Shown here: positions 11,262-22,561 of the stretch, one piece after another | Numbering within the stretch: the stretch's first letter is position 1 | How the letters are laid out: the number at the start of each line of letters is the position of its first letter | DNA from: Chloranthus sessilifolius | Lineage: Eukaryota; Streptophyta; Magnoliopsida; Chloranthales; Chloranthaceae | Reading direction: 5' to 3' | NCBI GenBank assembly: GCA_021018995.1 | Contig: CM037587.1 | Span: 17,485,366 to 17,549,365, forward strand | Length of the DNA stretch: 64,000 nt | Made by a program: the position numbers and the translations under genes | Notes under the pieces: model-generated | What the model saw: only the letters and a program-made list of their open reading frames with translations | Told to the model about the DNA's origin: nothing | Databases searched by the model: none

Positions 11262-11910
11262 TCTTGCACACACAAAGTTGGCCTTCGCACATAATTTGAA
11301 CAAAGAATTAGCATTTTGGGGAGTTGTGTCATGTGAAAACACAATTTAGGCTGTCTGATTAGAAGGTTATGATCCAAAGATCTTTTTATGCTTAAGAATG
11401 ACACGAAGCACAATCTTTAATCCGAAGATCCTTTTCTGCAAAAGATTAGCACCAAGCAAGATCTCTATAGTATCATATGATTCAATGTAGTCAAAATTTA
11501 TCATCTACTACATTTTTTTTTTTTTGATAACCTGGGTATCCGGGCCTCTTAGAGCACTCGCCTAATCCTAGGGGCACATGCACACCCCTAATTCAGCACA
11601 TGCCGGATTAGCACAAGATATATATCCCTAAGGTGGCCTCAAGGGGAGAGAAGAATCGAACTCAGATTTCCTACTTTTGGAAACAAGTACCTGACCAACT
11701 CACCTAACCCCTTGAGGTTTCATCATCTACTACATTGAATCATATGATAGAGATCTTGTTGGGTGCTTCTCTTCTGCATCAATAATCTATCTATTGTATA
11801 TTTCAAATGAAATGGCTGTGGTGGTGTTTTCACATTATATCGATCTCCAGTGTAGATATTTCTTTTTAAGTTATGTGCAAGGGCCAACTTTCTGTGTTTG
11901 CAAGTAATGG
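11262..11910. mobile_element. Foldback-type element with long inverted arms
   Basis: Outer arms: GCACACACAAAGTTGGCC with TTCGCACATAA (11265-11292) faces TTATGTGCAAGGGCCAACTT and TCTGTGTTTGCAAG (11872-11907) in inverted orientation. Inner arms: GATCTCTATAG...ATCATATGATTCAATGTAG (11460-11490) faces CTACATTGAATCATATGAT and AGAGATC (11729-11756). The loop between the inner arms holds the SINE at 11515-11721. No coding sequence is present. Superfamily is not determined. Confidence 0.55.
11515..11721 (-). mobile_element. tRNA-derived SINE with poly(A) tail and 15-bp TSD
   Basis: On the minus strand the copy starts near 11721 with an A-box-like GGTGAGTTGGTCAGG, then a B-box-like GAGTTCGATTC, as in RNA polymerase III promoters of tRNA-derived SINEs. 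It ends in a poly(A) tail that appears as a T run at 11512-11524 on the plus strand. A perfect 15-bp duplication, ATCATCTACTACATT, flanks it (11500-11514 and 11722-11736). This is a well-preserved insertion of about 207 bp. Confidence 0.88.
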
Positions 11911-12161
11911 ATCCTTGACCTAACTCATGCGCCAGTTAAAATTAAAGTGGTCATTTAATGCTTTTTGGTGAAGAGAATGTGAGGATTAAATAAATTGAGC
12001 TAAAACATGCACACGAGATATATAACACATGCATTGCTCAAAAAGAAAGACGTGCTAGTTTTGAGATTTAAGCCATGTGGAACACCATCTAAGCCCTTTA
12101 ATTTGAAGATTATGATGTAAAGATCTTTGGCGCCAAAGATTGGCATGAAACATGATCTCTC

Positions 12162-12496
12162 ACTACAAAACAAAGAATCTTTACCGGCAGCCAAAAACTG
12201 CTGCTAGCAATTTAGTAACAGTTGGGAAAAAAATGACCGGTGACTACAACTGTCGAGAACAAGGCGTCGCCGATTGAATTGGCAGCGGTTTTACCGGTGG
12301 TTTTTAACCGCCGGTGATTACTATCATACGTAGGCGATTATAACCGCCCAGAATAGCTTCTAAACTGTCGGCATAACTGCCGGCGAAGTGGTATAATTTC
12401 CCGGCAGTTTTTAACCGCTGGCAAAATAATACATCTACGGCAGTTTGGAACCGCCGCCCAAAATTACTGTCGGCTAAAACAGTATTTTTTGTAGTG
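12162..12496. mobile_element. CACTA-type miniature transposon, TSD TCT
   Basis: Termini are CACTACAAAACAAAGA and CAGTATTTTTTGTAGTG. The 3-bp target duplication is TCT at 12159-12161 and 12497-12499. The 335-bp interior is built from short GC-rich inverted pieces of the form CCGGCGGTTTT/AAACCGCCGG that can fold on themselves, and has no coding capacity. It resembles 26473-26930. Confidence 0.9.
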
Positions 12497-12884
12497 TCTA
12501 CCAACGGATTTGTCTCAGACAGCCATTGAATCATTATTGAATTAGATGATAGAGATGACATTTCATGCTAATTTTTGGCAGAAAAAGATCTTTACATCAT
12601 GGCCACCAAATCAAAGGAATTAGGTGGTTTTCCACAGAGCATATATAGAACTAAAAAAATATCGTCTTTCTTTTTAAACGATATACCACAGTACAAATCT
12701 TGTATGCCACTTGTAGCTTTCTTAAAAAAGAGAAAATTAAATTAAAAGAGGTTTGAGAAGAGAGACAACAAGGTTCTTAGCCCATAAAGAACCCAAAAAA
12801 CAAATACAAACTTAACCAATGCTTTCGGCCGAGGAGTTTCAGTGGCACTTATTGTTAAGGCAATTTTTGGTTGCAACAGAACTA

Positions 12885-12972
12885 ATAGCGGTAGTTTTTG
12901 GTAGCGACAGAAGTAATAGCAGCAGTTTTTTGTTAAACAAACTCTCGCTAATAGTCTTATTTTTTGTAGTGA
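12885..12972. mobile_element. Truncated CACTA-type miniature (one end)
   Basis: The right terminus TTATTTTTTGTAGTG (12958-12972) is preceded by GGTAGTTTTTGGTAGCGACAGAAG-type text related to the other CACTA miniatures. No matching CACTAC start is found upstream, so only the right part survives or the left end has diverged. Confidence 0.55.
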
Positions 12973-14215
12973 TGATTTCGTGTTCAACCAGTTTTACAGC
13001 CATTAGATGAAAGAGAATCTAGACTTTTAGAGTTTCAATATCTAAAGGATGACATACAGTCAAGATTCTCTTCTATATATCCAATGGTGAATGGTGGTGA
13101 AAATTGATTGGACATGAAATCAGATTAAACCAGTTGGACCCCTCAATTACTGAGCCGCGGACCAAATTAACAAGCGAGAAACACCATTATCTTACTTTTC
13201 ATAGTATTCCATAACAGAGGTTCAAACAGGATCCGTGGATGTCAAATATTTGATTTTTATTCATATAGTTTTTTATTTAAAATCTGAAGTACAACTTGTG
13301 ACAATTTCTCCATATTTCTTCTCCAAACTGAAGGTCCATCTCTCATCCTTTAACTGTTGGTAGAGAATAGGTCACTCCTCCAATGGTGGTGCCTGCATTC
13401 CAAACAAATCCACACAATATTAAGTATAGTTTGAACCGTATTGATCCTATTCACCGCGTTGGGGGGTCGAGAATAGGGCGACAAGAGGAGAATTTAAACA
13501 AAAAAGAAAAAAAATAAATTACAAAAGCTCGACAACTTTGGGAGAGTTAAGAAACGAATTAAAAAAAATTAATATAAAATGAAGTATTTAAAAAGTACCT
13601 TCACTAGTCATCAGGGTTGAACCCTATGCTAATACCGAGATTACATACCACAAGGCATATGTTCCCAAAAAAATTCCGTTTTGAGTTCATGTGTCACATG
13701 ACATGTGATCGAAAATTAATATTTGACCTTCAACAAAGTTACTTGCAGTGCAATGGGGATAGCCTTTGATTCCACAACAATCGGTCTTGTGTTCGGATCA
13801 CTTCAGATGCATTTTTCCTCCGTTTACCTAGATACTTATCTTGATTTTCTCCGGGAAGTCTGATTTTCCTGATAGCAATGTCTGTGGTGCTAACTAGTGT
13901 TTTTATCTGTCTTTCCGAGGCACTAGTTTAACTTTCTATATAATACTAAAAACTTTTAAAAAATATATATATTTGACCTTAAAAAATGTGGTTAAATATT
14001 GGGTTTCGCCCAACATACTTGATACATTAAATTTTTTCAAATTTGACCACGTTTTGAACTGTTGATAAATTGTTTTTCAAGATATTCTTTTTGAGATGAA
14101 GGTGATCGATCTTGTACGTGCATGCCTTGACACCTGATCTGCGGATTAGGTGTCACTTGAAACCCAAATGACACTAGCATAGGGTTCAACCCTAGGTCGC
14201 TAACCTAGGGTCTCC
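12973..14215. other. Intergenic sequence; possible downstream exon at 13728-13793
   Basis: No long frame is present. On the minus strand, 13728-13793 reads as a short cysteine-rich stretch (TDCCGIKGYPHC) that could belong to the secreted-protein gene beginning at 14542. I could not find an acceptor site that joins the two in frame, so the link is speculative. AT-rich text elsewhere shows nothing I can name. Confidence 0.3.
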
Positions 14216-14542
14216 TCATCCACATATATATGAAACATGAATGAGTATCTTGAATAGTTGTCCAAACTTACAATTTGTAGAGAGCACTTGATTCAAGTCA
14301 CACCTATCGAGCGCAAGATAGACGCAGTCCATTGTAGTATAATTTTCTGCGGCCTTCTGAGCACCGTGAAAAATTTTCCAATAGCACGTATCCTCGGTGA
14401 GGCACTCTGGGAAACACCAATTGTACTCAGGCCACTTAATGATATCGGTCGCAATGACTTGTCGCCGTTGATCGGCAGCCAGCAACAAAGTCATCAGTAG
14501 GGCGGACACAAGTAAATTGGTTGAATCTCTCTTATGACCCAT
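14216..14542 (-). CDS. Small secreted cysteine-rich protein (or its first exon)
   Basis: A 108-codon frame opens with MGHKRDSTNLLVSALLMTLLL, a basic start followed by a hydrophobic core, as expected of a signal peptide cleaved near residues 25-30. The mature part holds six cysteines in a compact region (NWCFPECLTEDTCYW, MDCVYLALDRCDLN, TNCKFG), matching secreted, disulfide-rich plant peptides. A TATA box lies 67-76 bp upstream of the ATG, which supports a real promoter and this start. After TNC the DNA reads T|GTAAGT, a strong splice donor, so the last 17 or so codons (KFGQLFKILIHVSYICG) may be intron read-through and the true C-terminus may lie in an exon nearer 13700. I cannot place it in a named family. 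Antimicrobial, reproductive-signalling or protease-inhibitor-like roles are all possible. Unlike its surroundings it has an undamaged frame. Confidence 0.55.
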   Translation of the reverse strand: MGHKRDSTNLLVSALLMTLLLAADQRRQVIATDIIKWPEYNWCFPECLTEDTCYWKIFHGAQKAAENYTTMDCVYLALDRCDLNQVLSTNCKFGQLFKILIHVSYICG

Positions 14543-14608
14543 TTTTTTTTTCTCTTTTCCTAGAATTGAATTTTTTTGTTTGGATGGAGAATTCAGGTTG
14601 GTTGCAAT

Positions 14609-14618
14609 CTTTTATAAA
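14609..14618 (-). promoter_or_regulatory. Probable TATA box of the secreted-protein gene
   Basis: Minus-strand TTTATAAAAG sits 67-76 bp upstream of the ATG at 14542. A start about 30 bp downstream of the box would leave a short leader of roughly 35-40 bases. A second AT-rich TATA-like run lies farther up at 14625-14640. Confidence 0.5.
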
Positions 14619-14720
14619 CATCATATTATATACTATAAATGCATTAAGTAAAATTTCAGTTTTCTCATATTTAAAGGCTCTGAAATTTAATTCATTCAAT
14701 GAGATATTAAAGTTTGAGTA

Positions 14721-15670
14721 GTGTTATGACTCCTTTTAATACCCTCTCGTGAAGTCGAAGCTTCTAATTTGAAAGTTGAAACTCTAATCAGTGAAGGTTT
14801 CTTTATTTAGAATCCGAGATAGAACCCAAAAAGTGAACTTGATCACTGAGCCTACAATTAACGTAGTTAATGTTATTGTTTGGGATGCATGCTTCGTGGA
14901 ATTGAAATCGGGTTGTCTGATGGTATAGTTAAATAATCTCCATGATCTTAAAATCTATTGTGGGGAAGATTTGAACGAAAAATGATCTCCAAGTGGTGAA
15001 ATAAAGCAGTCAATGGTTTTATCAGGTTAAAACCGGATTGAGAAGGAAGAATCTTGGTTATATATAAAGATACTCTTTAATAAACCAGGGCGCTCCTCTG
15101 TTTCAATTTACCCTTTCCACTAAGTACCATAGTTTTAATTAAAGTTTATACTTAGTAACTTTTGTTTTAAAGGCTGGTGTTACGACCACATAATAATTTT
15201 ATGTTACAACTACCACACTTAACCAAAAGGAAAATCCCTTGACTGCTATATTTTTTTATTTCAATATTTCACGCGATAGATCTTCAGATCATGTTCCTAC
15301 CATCAGAAGGTTAGATATTGATTTTAGGTGGCACACATCCCAAAAAGTGAATGTGAATCATGTTTAATGGTACGTCATAATTACGTTCACTTTTTGGAAT
15401 GTTTATCATGTGGAGCAACCTCTGAATAATCGATGGTTGGCTTATAATTTGAAGTTGTATTGTATGGAAGATTTGGTCGAAAAATGATCGCCATCATCTA
15501 ATTAAAAGCATTGATTGGTTTTTGCTTGGTTTAAGTGACCAGCCGTTGTAAAACATGTATATATAGGCCTTGTTTGACAGCTCGAGTTTTAGAAAAAACT
15601 CATGGAAAAAAGGAGTTTTTACGGAAAGTATAATTTTTACGTAGTTTTGGATCGTAGTGGGTCCCACTCA
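14721..15670. other. Intergenic sequence with copies of a dispersed AGATCTTGAGATCATGG repeat
   Basis: No gene is seen. Text of the form CTCCATGATCTTAAAATCTATTGTGG, followed by AAAAATGATCTCCA and AAAGCAGTCAATGG, occurs at 14938-15015 and again at 15270-15520. The same phrase set recurs at 9240-9430, 16300-16430, 16960-17370 and 24465-24860. A MITE-like start GGCCTTGTTTGACAGCTCG lies at 15567. Confidence 0.5.
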
Positions 15671-17453
15671 TCATACTACTATCATAAAAGCAAGAACACC
15701 CCTCTATACCATATTTAGGTACAAAATACCCCTCTATACCATATTTACTCCTACAATACCCTATACACCCTAAATTTTCCTCAATTAAGTGTAACTTTTC
15801 TTTTTTTTTTTTGAAAGGAAATTAAGCATAACTTTAGATTGCCAATCAAACCAAATCTCTTTATTAAATACAAATTTCTCCTAAATTATAGGATCTAGGT
15901 GAATTTTACTACTTATAAAATTACCAAAGCCGCTTTATTTTCACACTTTTAAATTACCCTTTTTATTCTAAAAATATACTTTTTCCTTCTCTCCAAAACA
16001 TAAAAACTTTCCTATTTTTCTCCCTCTAAAACACATTTCTCAGGCATGCCTCTTCCCTTCATAGCAACATCTAATTTTCTCTTATTAAATTACAATTCTC
16101 AGTCTCTTTCTTTATGAATACCGCTCGGGTCGGGTTGAGTAATCATAAATGTTCGATCCGACCCAACCCTTATGGTGTACTCAAGCCAATCCGACCCAAC
16201 GCCTGGTCCAAAAACCTTATCCACCCCGATAAAATACTCCTATTTTTTATGGGTAGATTTAGTAACACTCGTAGAATCTTGCTAGGCACCTATACCAAAG
16301 ACCATTGATTGCTTTGAATGAGATGATGAAGGTTGTTTTTCGCCCCAATCTTCGATATAAGGAATCTTGAGATCATGAGTGTACAATCAAACGGTCAGTT
16401 TTTTAATCCACGTGGCACATATCCAACAAAATTTCCCTAAAATCTTGGGTCAACTCGATCTAACTCAACCCAACCCGATAACTCATCTTACTCCACTTGT
16501 GGGAATCTGATGGCCAATGCTTGAAAATCCGTGCACGTCACACAGTTACACTGACGTGTGGATTGATTTACCGCCTATGATGAGTGGACATCCGTTGTAG
16601 ACTAACTCTTTCAAATAATTATCCCTCATTATAAATCATTTTGCTTCAAATTGATCAATATAAATTGATTATGGCTTAAAAGTTTTGATCACCGGTTAGT
16701 TCTATGGTATGATTAAATGATCAACAAGAAAATTATAATAACTTCAATTTATTTGCAAAGCTCCTTCAAAATTTATAGATCGTTAGTTTATTCTTTATTT
16801 ACATATCAATATTAAATTTCAATTGTAAAATACAAAATATTTTAATAAAAAGTTAAAAACATTTAATAAAGTGAAATAATAAATAACTTCAAGATTGATT
16901 TCATAAAGTGAAATGATAAATAATAAAACTTATGAGTCAAATGTGATCCGTGAACCACATATGATGTACTCTCGTGATCATGCTCATATTTTGGGATGTG
17001 TGCCATGTGGATCAAAATATGATTGTTTGATGATAGAACAATAATCCCAAGTTCTATTATGTTGAAGATCAATATCTATTGTCTCGAATATTGTGATGAA
17101 AAAAGATCTCCACTGTCAAGTCAAAGTAGTCAACGGTTTAACCACATGAAATCCGAGTTGAATAAAACGATAGAGATTTTTTACATCCAAATCTTCAACA
17201 TAATAGAACTTGGGATCATTGGTTTACAATCAAACAGTCCTATTTTGATCCACAATATGAACATGATCACGGGCGTGCATCAAATATGGTTTACGGATAA
17301 CTTTTTGAGAAGTTTGTCACATGGAATCAAATCTTGTATTATGATGGTAGGACCATGATCTCAAGATTTATTTTGTCTCACATTAAGATAAAACTAATGA
17401 TTATTGGTAGAATTATCTATAGTACTTATAAAAATATTTTAAAAAAATAAATC

Positions 17454-17549
<96 letters not shown>

Positions 17550-17874
17550 ACTTTATAGATTAATACTTGCAACACACGTGCACTTTTACTACACTACCAT
17601 TAAAAACAAAAATAAGAGTTAGAAAGTTTTTGTCAATTTAGCACTTTTTTTTTAAAATACCCTAAGCTAACCTTAGCTACCCCTAAAGCACCTTATCTAC
17701 CCTCATATTTTGTATTTAGAGTTTATCTAATTTATGGTAAGAACCATCACAAAAATTGAACTCTTATTTATACAAATAGGACTTCTTTTACTCATACTGT
17801 TCATGATATCTCTAGGTCAATTCAACTTAGGGTGGGGGTTTTTGCAACCGAAGTTTCTTCCAGTGCAACTAATT
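15671..17874 (+). mobile_element. Right arm of the long inverted repeat; Helitron-like 5' end at 15671
   Basis: This is the reverse complement of the left arm. It starts TCATACTACTATCATAAA after an A (Helitron-like 5' terminus). 15671-16570 matches 7862-8750, and 17570-17874 matches 6890-7257. The stretch 16575-17455 is not shared with the left arm and holds several copies of the dispersed AGATCTTGAGATCATGG phrase. The arm is interrupted at 17874 by a retrotransposon and resumes at 24430. No intact gene is present. Confidence 0.45.
17456..17546. repeat. (TA)n microsatellite
   Basis: About 45 TA units with a few AA interruptions at the left end. It occupies the counterpart of the TA tract at 7399-7462 in the left arm. 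Confidence 0.95.
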
Positions 17875-17947
17875 TGTGATAGCCCGGATTTTTTCAACCT
17901 AAAAATTTTGAGACATTTTTTTTGTTGGAAAAATCCGAGATGTCACA
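17875..17947. repeat. Hairpin at the junction of two opposed LTR ends
   Basis: A near-perfect palindrome of 73 bp: TGTGATAGCCCGGATTTTT at the left faces AAAAATCCGAGATGTCACA at the right, with AAAATTTTGAGACATTTTTTTT between. The intact LTR end at 24116-24188 also has arms CAGATTTTCCCA and TGGGAAAATCTG, with its core in the opposite orientation. Here the outer left part is thus a minus-strand LTR end and the right part a plus-strand LTR end. Confidence 0.7.
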
Positions 17948-17949
17948 GT

Positions 17950-17961
17950 TGGTATCAGAGC
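17950..17961 (+). promoter_or_regulatory. Primer binding site, initiator-methionine tRNA type
   Basis: TGGTATCAGAGC lies two bases after the LTR end TGTCACA (17947). It is the standard complement of the plant initiator Met-tRNA 3' end used by Ty3/gypsy chromoviruses and Copia elements. It fixes the plus orientation of the gag that follows. Confidence 0.9.
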
Positions 17962-18351
17962 TATGGCAGTAGGTTCTATAGGGCACAGACTGACTCTTTG
18001 TGATCGGAGATATGACTTTAGATTCCGTTAAAGCTTAAGCATTAGATCTTGTTGGGACCCAAGGCTGTAGTAGTATATTCTATCAAGACATAGGTGACCC
18101 AACTGTGACTCTGTTAAAGTTGGTATCAAAGTTTAAATATTAGGTCTTATTGAGACTCGAACATGATGACATTAGAGTCTGTCGGAACTTAGGAGGGATT
18201 CACAATCCCTATTTTGAAATTTTCTAGAGATTCAGGGCCATGTCTCTGAAGGAGATTAGGTTCTATCAGGACATAGGCTGTGAAGTTGTAAAAGTTCTTT
18301 TTGAATATAATAATCGGCTATTAATTGAAACTTGTGTTTCATTACAACAGA

Positions 18352-19544
18352 TTGCGATATATTCGAGAAGTAGAGTACGACCGAGAGGCGATCGCAATAG
18401 AAATTTGAGGAGTGGGGATGCGAACCATGAGGGTTTTAGTAGAGATCAGAGACACCCACCTGATGAGAGAGATCACAGGAATGAAGCAACAGATAGGATG
18501 GCCCGAGCCATGGAGGTCGTGGCTGCTGCCATTGCCCAACAGACTCAGCAGATTGCACTATTGGCTGATCAGACCGCACTACTGGCTGCCAATAACGTGA
18601 ACCATTAGCAGCCACCACCACCACCTCCAGCGTTGTTACCCTCATCATTTGTAGATTTTAGAAGATTGAGACCTCCTAGTTTCTATGGCAAACGGATCTG
18701 CTTGAAGAGAAAAAATGGTTAAATAAAATGGAGAAGCTTCTACAGAGACTACAGAGCACTGAGAATGAGAAGGTTGGTTGGGCTTCCTTCCAGCTTGAGA
18801 GTGGTGCCGATCCGTGGTGGAAATCGATATTGAGGAAGAGAGGTCAAAGATCCTCACACTCCATGGACTTGGGCAGAATTTGTTGAGGTGTTCAACAAAG
18901 AATATTTCCCTAAGCAAGTGAGGAATCATATGAAGACAAATTTTACTAATTTAGAGCAAGGAAGTATGACCATACAGGAGTATGGTACTGAGTTTACAAG
19001 GTTATCAAGGTTCGCACCGGAACTAGTGGCCACTGAAGTGATGATGGCCAATAAATTTGAAGAAGGCTTAACGCCAAATGTATGAGATAGTGTTTTAATG
19101 TTCGAGCTAGAGACTTATGCCGAAGTGATTGGAAAAGTGATTGTTTCTGAGAGAGACATGGAAAATATGTACAAGAGACGAGAGCAACAGAATAAAAATA
19201 AGATAGCAAGTCAAGGAAGGTAAAGTACTTATGATCCGGCAGATAAGAGGCCAAATTTATTGATGTTGACACAACCTGAACCTACTCAAACTGCCCACTC
19301 AAGACCACCCATGTCCACGAGTGGGGTGCCCCTATGCCTTACAAATCCCACGACCGTTGGGGCATCGAGTGTACTGCAAATTTTCCATAGTTCCTCATCA
19401 GCACCGATTGAGTCATGCTCACGATGTGGAGGGCAACACAGGATGGTAGAATGTTGGTGGGTCATAGGCGCTTGCTTCAAGTGTGGCCGAACAAGACATC
19501 GAATAAAGGAATGCCCTAAAGCAAACAAGGAGAACACGGCATAG
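18352..19544 (+). pseudogene. gag: Ty3/gypsy Gag remnant with zinc knuckles
   Basis: The capsid/nucleocapsid polyprotein can be read in pieces. The N-terminal part (18352-18608) ends in an AAAIAQQTQQIALL helix. A frameshifted middle (18655-18890) shows the ESGADPWW region in broken form. The core (18888-19085, MFNKEYFPKQVRNHMKTNF...MTIQEYGTEFTRLSRFAPE) is characteristic of the retrotransposon Gag domain. The C-terminal part (19260-19544) has two cysteine-histidine knuckles, CSRCGGQHRMVEC and CFKCGRTRHRIKEC (C-X2-C-X4-H-X4-C). Stops follow the first frame at 18606, after PNV (19083) and after the GSQGR text near 19220. Protease, RT and integrase are missing downstream, so the element depended on others before it decayed. 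Lineage (Tekay/Del chromovirus) is inferred from Gag and LTR style. Confidence 0.8.
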
Positions 19545-20404
19545 GCATCTACTCAAGGGTCATGATAGATAACTTCTGATCTAAACCTAGTCGTGGTGAA
19601 GTACCTTGACCGATATATTGCATCTTTTTGTGATTATGACACACTCTGGCTCTGTTGTGTGGTTATATTATGTTTTAGATGGTAGATCTTCTTAATGGTT
19701 GAGCGTTTTAAATAATTTTTGAAAAGAACTTGACATGATTTTGGGAGCTTTAGAATGATGGGCGGTTATTTTGGGGTGTAATAGATTATAAATTCTCGAT
19801 ACTTTGAAGGTTTACTCGTAATGAATGATGGCATGGTTGTTATGCCTTGGTTTTTATATCATTTTGGTGGTAGAAGATTTTGTATAGATTTAATGGTCGA
19901 TACAGTACTATTAATGTGCCTTTCTATTGCAGGGTGGATGAATTCGACTAGTCATTGAGGTCAATGGTAGTCGTAATTGATTGATAATCTAGTTGTACCA
20001 AAATATGCTAAGATAGTGGGGGATATACAGGATAAACGTTTCTGCGTGCGAGATAAAAAGTAAATTAAATAGTGATTGATAAATCTGTTGCAGGGATAAT
20101 CATCGAAATAGTTGTGAGTATCACAATTGCAATAGTTATAAATTTATAGTATGGTGGTTACTACTGTGGTAAATATGGTGGTAAATATTTCCATGGTTGA
20201 GTTTTAAACAAGGGTTAACTTACTTGATGGAATTCCTTATAAATTGTGCTTAATTATAATTGCGGGGTGGCATGGCTGCTATGCTTAATTGTTCTTGTGT
20301 GTCTGAACGATTCTCTTGAGGCTAACATGGTTAAGCTAGTGTAGATAAGTTGGTATCATTAATTGTGGCAATCTTTTGCTGAATTTTTTAGGACAAAAAT
20401 TTCT
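19545..20404. other. Non-coding interior between gag and the polypurine tract
   Basis: Where pol should be, only AT-rich text without any RT, RNase H or integrase motif in any frame is found. The element is therefore an internally deleted derivative. Confidence 0.6.
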
Positions 20405-20406
20405 TT

Positions 20407-20419
20407 AAGAAGGGGAGAA
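20407..20419 (+). promoter_or_regulatory. Polypurine tract; a second copy lies at 20557-20570
   Basis: AAGAAGGGGAGAA directly precedes TGTAATGACCC (20420). About 150 bp on, TTTAAGGCGGGAAGAA precedes TATAACATCCTGAAAA (20571), which matches the LTR starts at 24429 (minus) and 48672. Two tract-plus-LTR-start junctions in tandem suggest a remnant of one LTR followed by another. Confidence 0.6.
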
Positions 20420-21484
20420 TGTAATGACCCTCGCCTTGATTTTTATTAATGATGAATTTTTACTCTAAAGGACAACATGACTATCTTTGTTAGGAATTAC
20501 CCAGTGTCCATATCTCTTTGAATACAGTATGTCGATTTTCTAAGACGAAAATTCTTTAAGGCGGGAAGAATATAACATCCTGAAAATTTTGAAACCATAG
20601 GTCCTGATTGGGTGCATGTCTGTTAAGAAATATGTCACCGTTCGGATTTTTCCAACGGGATCGTTTTGGGTCAGTTTGAGCTTGTGTGATATTTTTAGGA
20701 CCAAGTTCATACACCGTGATAGTGTGTATTGGCTTGACGCCAGATCCGATTGAGAAGTGGTTTGGGTGTGCATGCCCCACACCGAACCAAAGGGTTGTTT
20801 ATAAAATAGATAACACCTTACTTAGGTGTATCCGTTTCGCTCGGAGACTAGGTTAATTGGATAGGGCTAACACCCAAATGGGTGTATGTGCTTAATAGGG
20901 GAACTAGCCCCCTTTAACTTATAAAAAAAAAAGGCAAAGCTTCCAAGGGAAGCTTAAACCTTTGGAATTGGTTGGGGTTTTTGGGTTTCTAGAGAGAGAA
21001 AGAGAGAGGGAGCTTAAAGAGATCGCCCATGGACGCCCGAAGCGCGGGTCGATCCGTTGGACTTTAAGGTATTAACCTTGTGTTAGTGGGTGTGCTGCGA
21101 GAAGCCATCGGATTCCGATGTCGATGAGATTTTTAGAGATTTGAGTGTGTGGGTTGAAAATAGAGAGAGAGCCAACCGTTGTGATCTCAATATACGTGAT
21201 AGAAAGAGTGAAGTGTAGTGCGTGTTAGAGCAGAGCGTCATCGTAGGCTTCATTTCGATTCAAATGCCAGTGAGATTGGCGAAATTTGCTCCGAAACCCT
21301 AGTTTAGACCTGAGCTCGTGGATTGAGGAATCGATCAATTTAAGGTATGGAAATTGTGTTACGTTATGATGCATAGTTGTGTTAGTTTGGTTCACAAATG
21401 GGTGAAGAATTAGAAGAAAGGAGTTAAGGTTTGAGAGAAATTTAGGTTTGGGATGATAAAACCCAAGGGACTGACAAAATCTGT

Positions 21485-21590
21485 CAAATTCGATTGATCG
21501 ATTGATTTGGACATAAGAGTGTGAAATGTGATTTGTCTGAAAATTCGATCAATCGAAATAAAATTCGATCGATCGAAATCGAATTTGACA
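21485..21590. repeat. Small array of CGATCGATCGA words
   Basis: Four copies of TTCGAT(C/T)GATCGA-like text lie within the LTR, about 915-1020 bp from its start and just ahead of the conserved module at 21601. Confidence 0.7.
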
Positions 21591-21600
21591 GAGCTTGCCG

Positions 21601-21710
21601 ACACTGCTTCGGTATTTTAGCCATTACTTTCCACCCCGAACTCGGAATTGTATGATTCATAAGGCGTTGGAAAGAAGACAACGAGCTCTACAACTTTTAT
21701 AAATTAACTA
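21601..21710 (+). repeat. Conserved LTR module, copy 1
   Basis: It contains CTTCGGTATTTTAG, CCATTACTTTC, GAACTCGGAATTG, TGATTCAT, GGCGTTGGAAAG and CTCTACAACTTTT in this order. The same order and words recur at 21796, 49641, 50033 and 27437-27530 (minus); the central part recurs at 26159 and 51181 (minus). A self-complementary array lies directly before it. Confidence 0.75.
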
Positions 21711-21795
21711 ACTCTTGAATCAAACTTTTTGAGAGTTAAAATTGAGTGGGAAGTTGAGTTAAGTTTTGAGTTAGCACGTTTTGACTGAAGTGTCG

Positions 21796-21895
21796 ACACA
21801 GCTTCGGTATTTTAGCGATAACGTTTTACTTCGAACTCCGATTGATGCAATTTTCATGGATTTGGAAAAAGGATAATAAGATCTACAATGTTTGT
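21796..21895 (+). repeat. Conserved LTR module, copy 2
   Basis: A diverged second copy in the same LTR: GCTTCGGTATTTTAG, GATAACGTTTTAC, GAACTCCGATTG, GGATTTGGAAAAAG, ATCTACAATGTTTGT. No array lies directly before it. Confidence 0.7.
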
Positions 21896-22561
21896 AAATT
21901 AACCAATGTTTGAATAAAATTTTTTGGGGGTCACAATTGAGCTGGAATTTGGGTCAAGTTCTAAGTTAGCACGAACTTGCCCAATTCCGCCTTGGTTTTG
22001 AGAAAATACTTAAATACATTGAGATTAATAGTAATTAAGGTCAATCCTTGATACATCGTGTATTTATGATGTAGATTTAGAGAGAGAAGCCATCGATAGG
22101 GCATTGCTTGGCTTCCATAATTTCGAGGTTAAGGTGGGGAAAATCCAATACACGATTGCATTTTTATTTGATTTCATAGATGCTTGATATGATCGAATGA
22201 AATGTGATTTGAATCATGACTTGGATTTTAAATTCTGAATCCTGTCAATTTTGAATATGATTTTTGACTTTTGACTTTTGAACTCTGAATGTCATGAAGA
22301 ACTTCGAATTTTTCGAATCTATGCTTTTAGAAATGGAAATGTGATTTTTGTTGAATCTGTTTACAGTTATATTTTTGAAATGCTTTTGAATATTAAGAAT
22401 TTGTTTTCATCTAAGTTTTGAATGCATTGGACAGTTGAATATGTATATGAACCTGAACATGAATTGAATATAAACTTTGAATCAAACTTGACTTTGAATC
22501 GAACCTGAAAGTCATATAAGTAAATTGAATGTGTAGGCCATATAAGTAAATTGAACGCATA

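Noticed and set aside
13728..13793. Second exon of the secreted-protein gene
   Set aside because: Suggestive cysteines but no acceptor gives the right phase, so it was not merged into the gene model.
17734..18003. Plus-strand frame running into the retrotransposon as a fusion gene
   Set aside because: Only the first 45 or so residues come from the inverted arm. The rest is LTR and primer-site sequence read through by chance.
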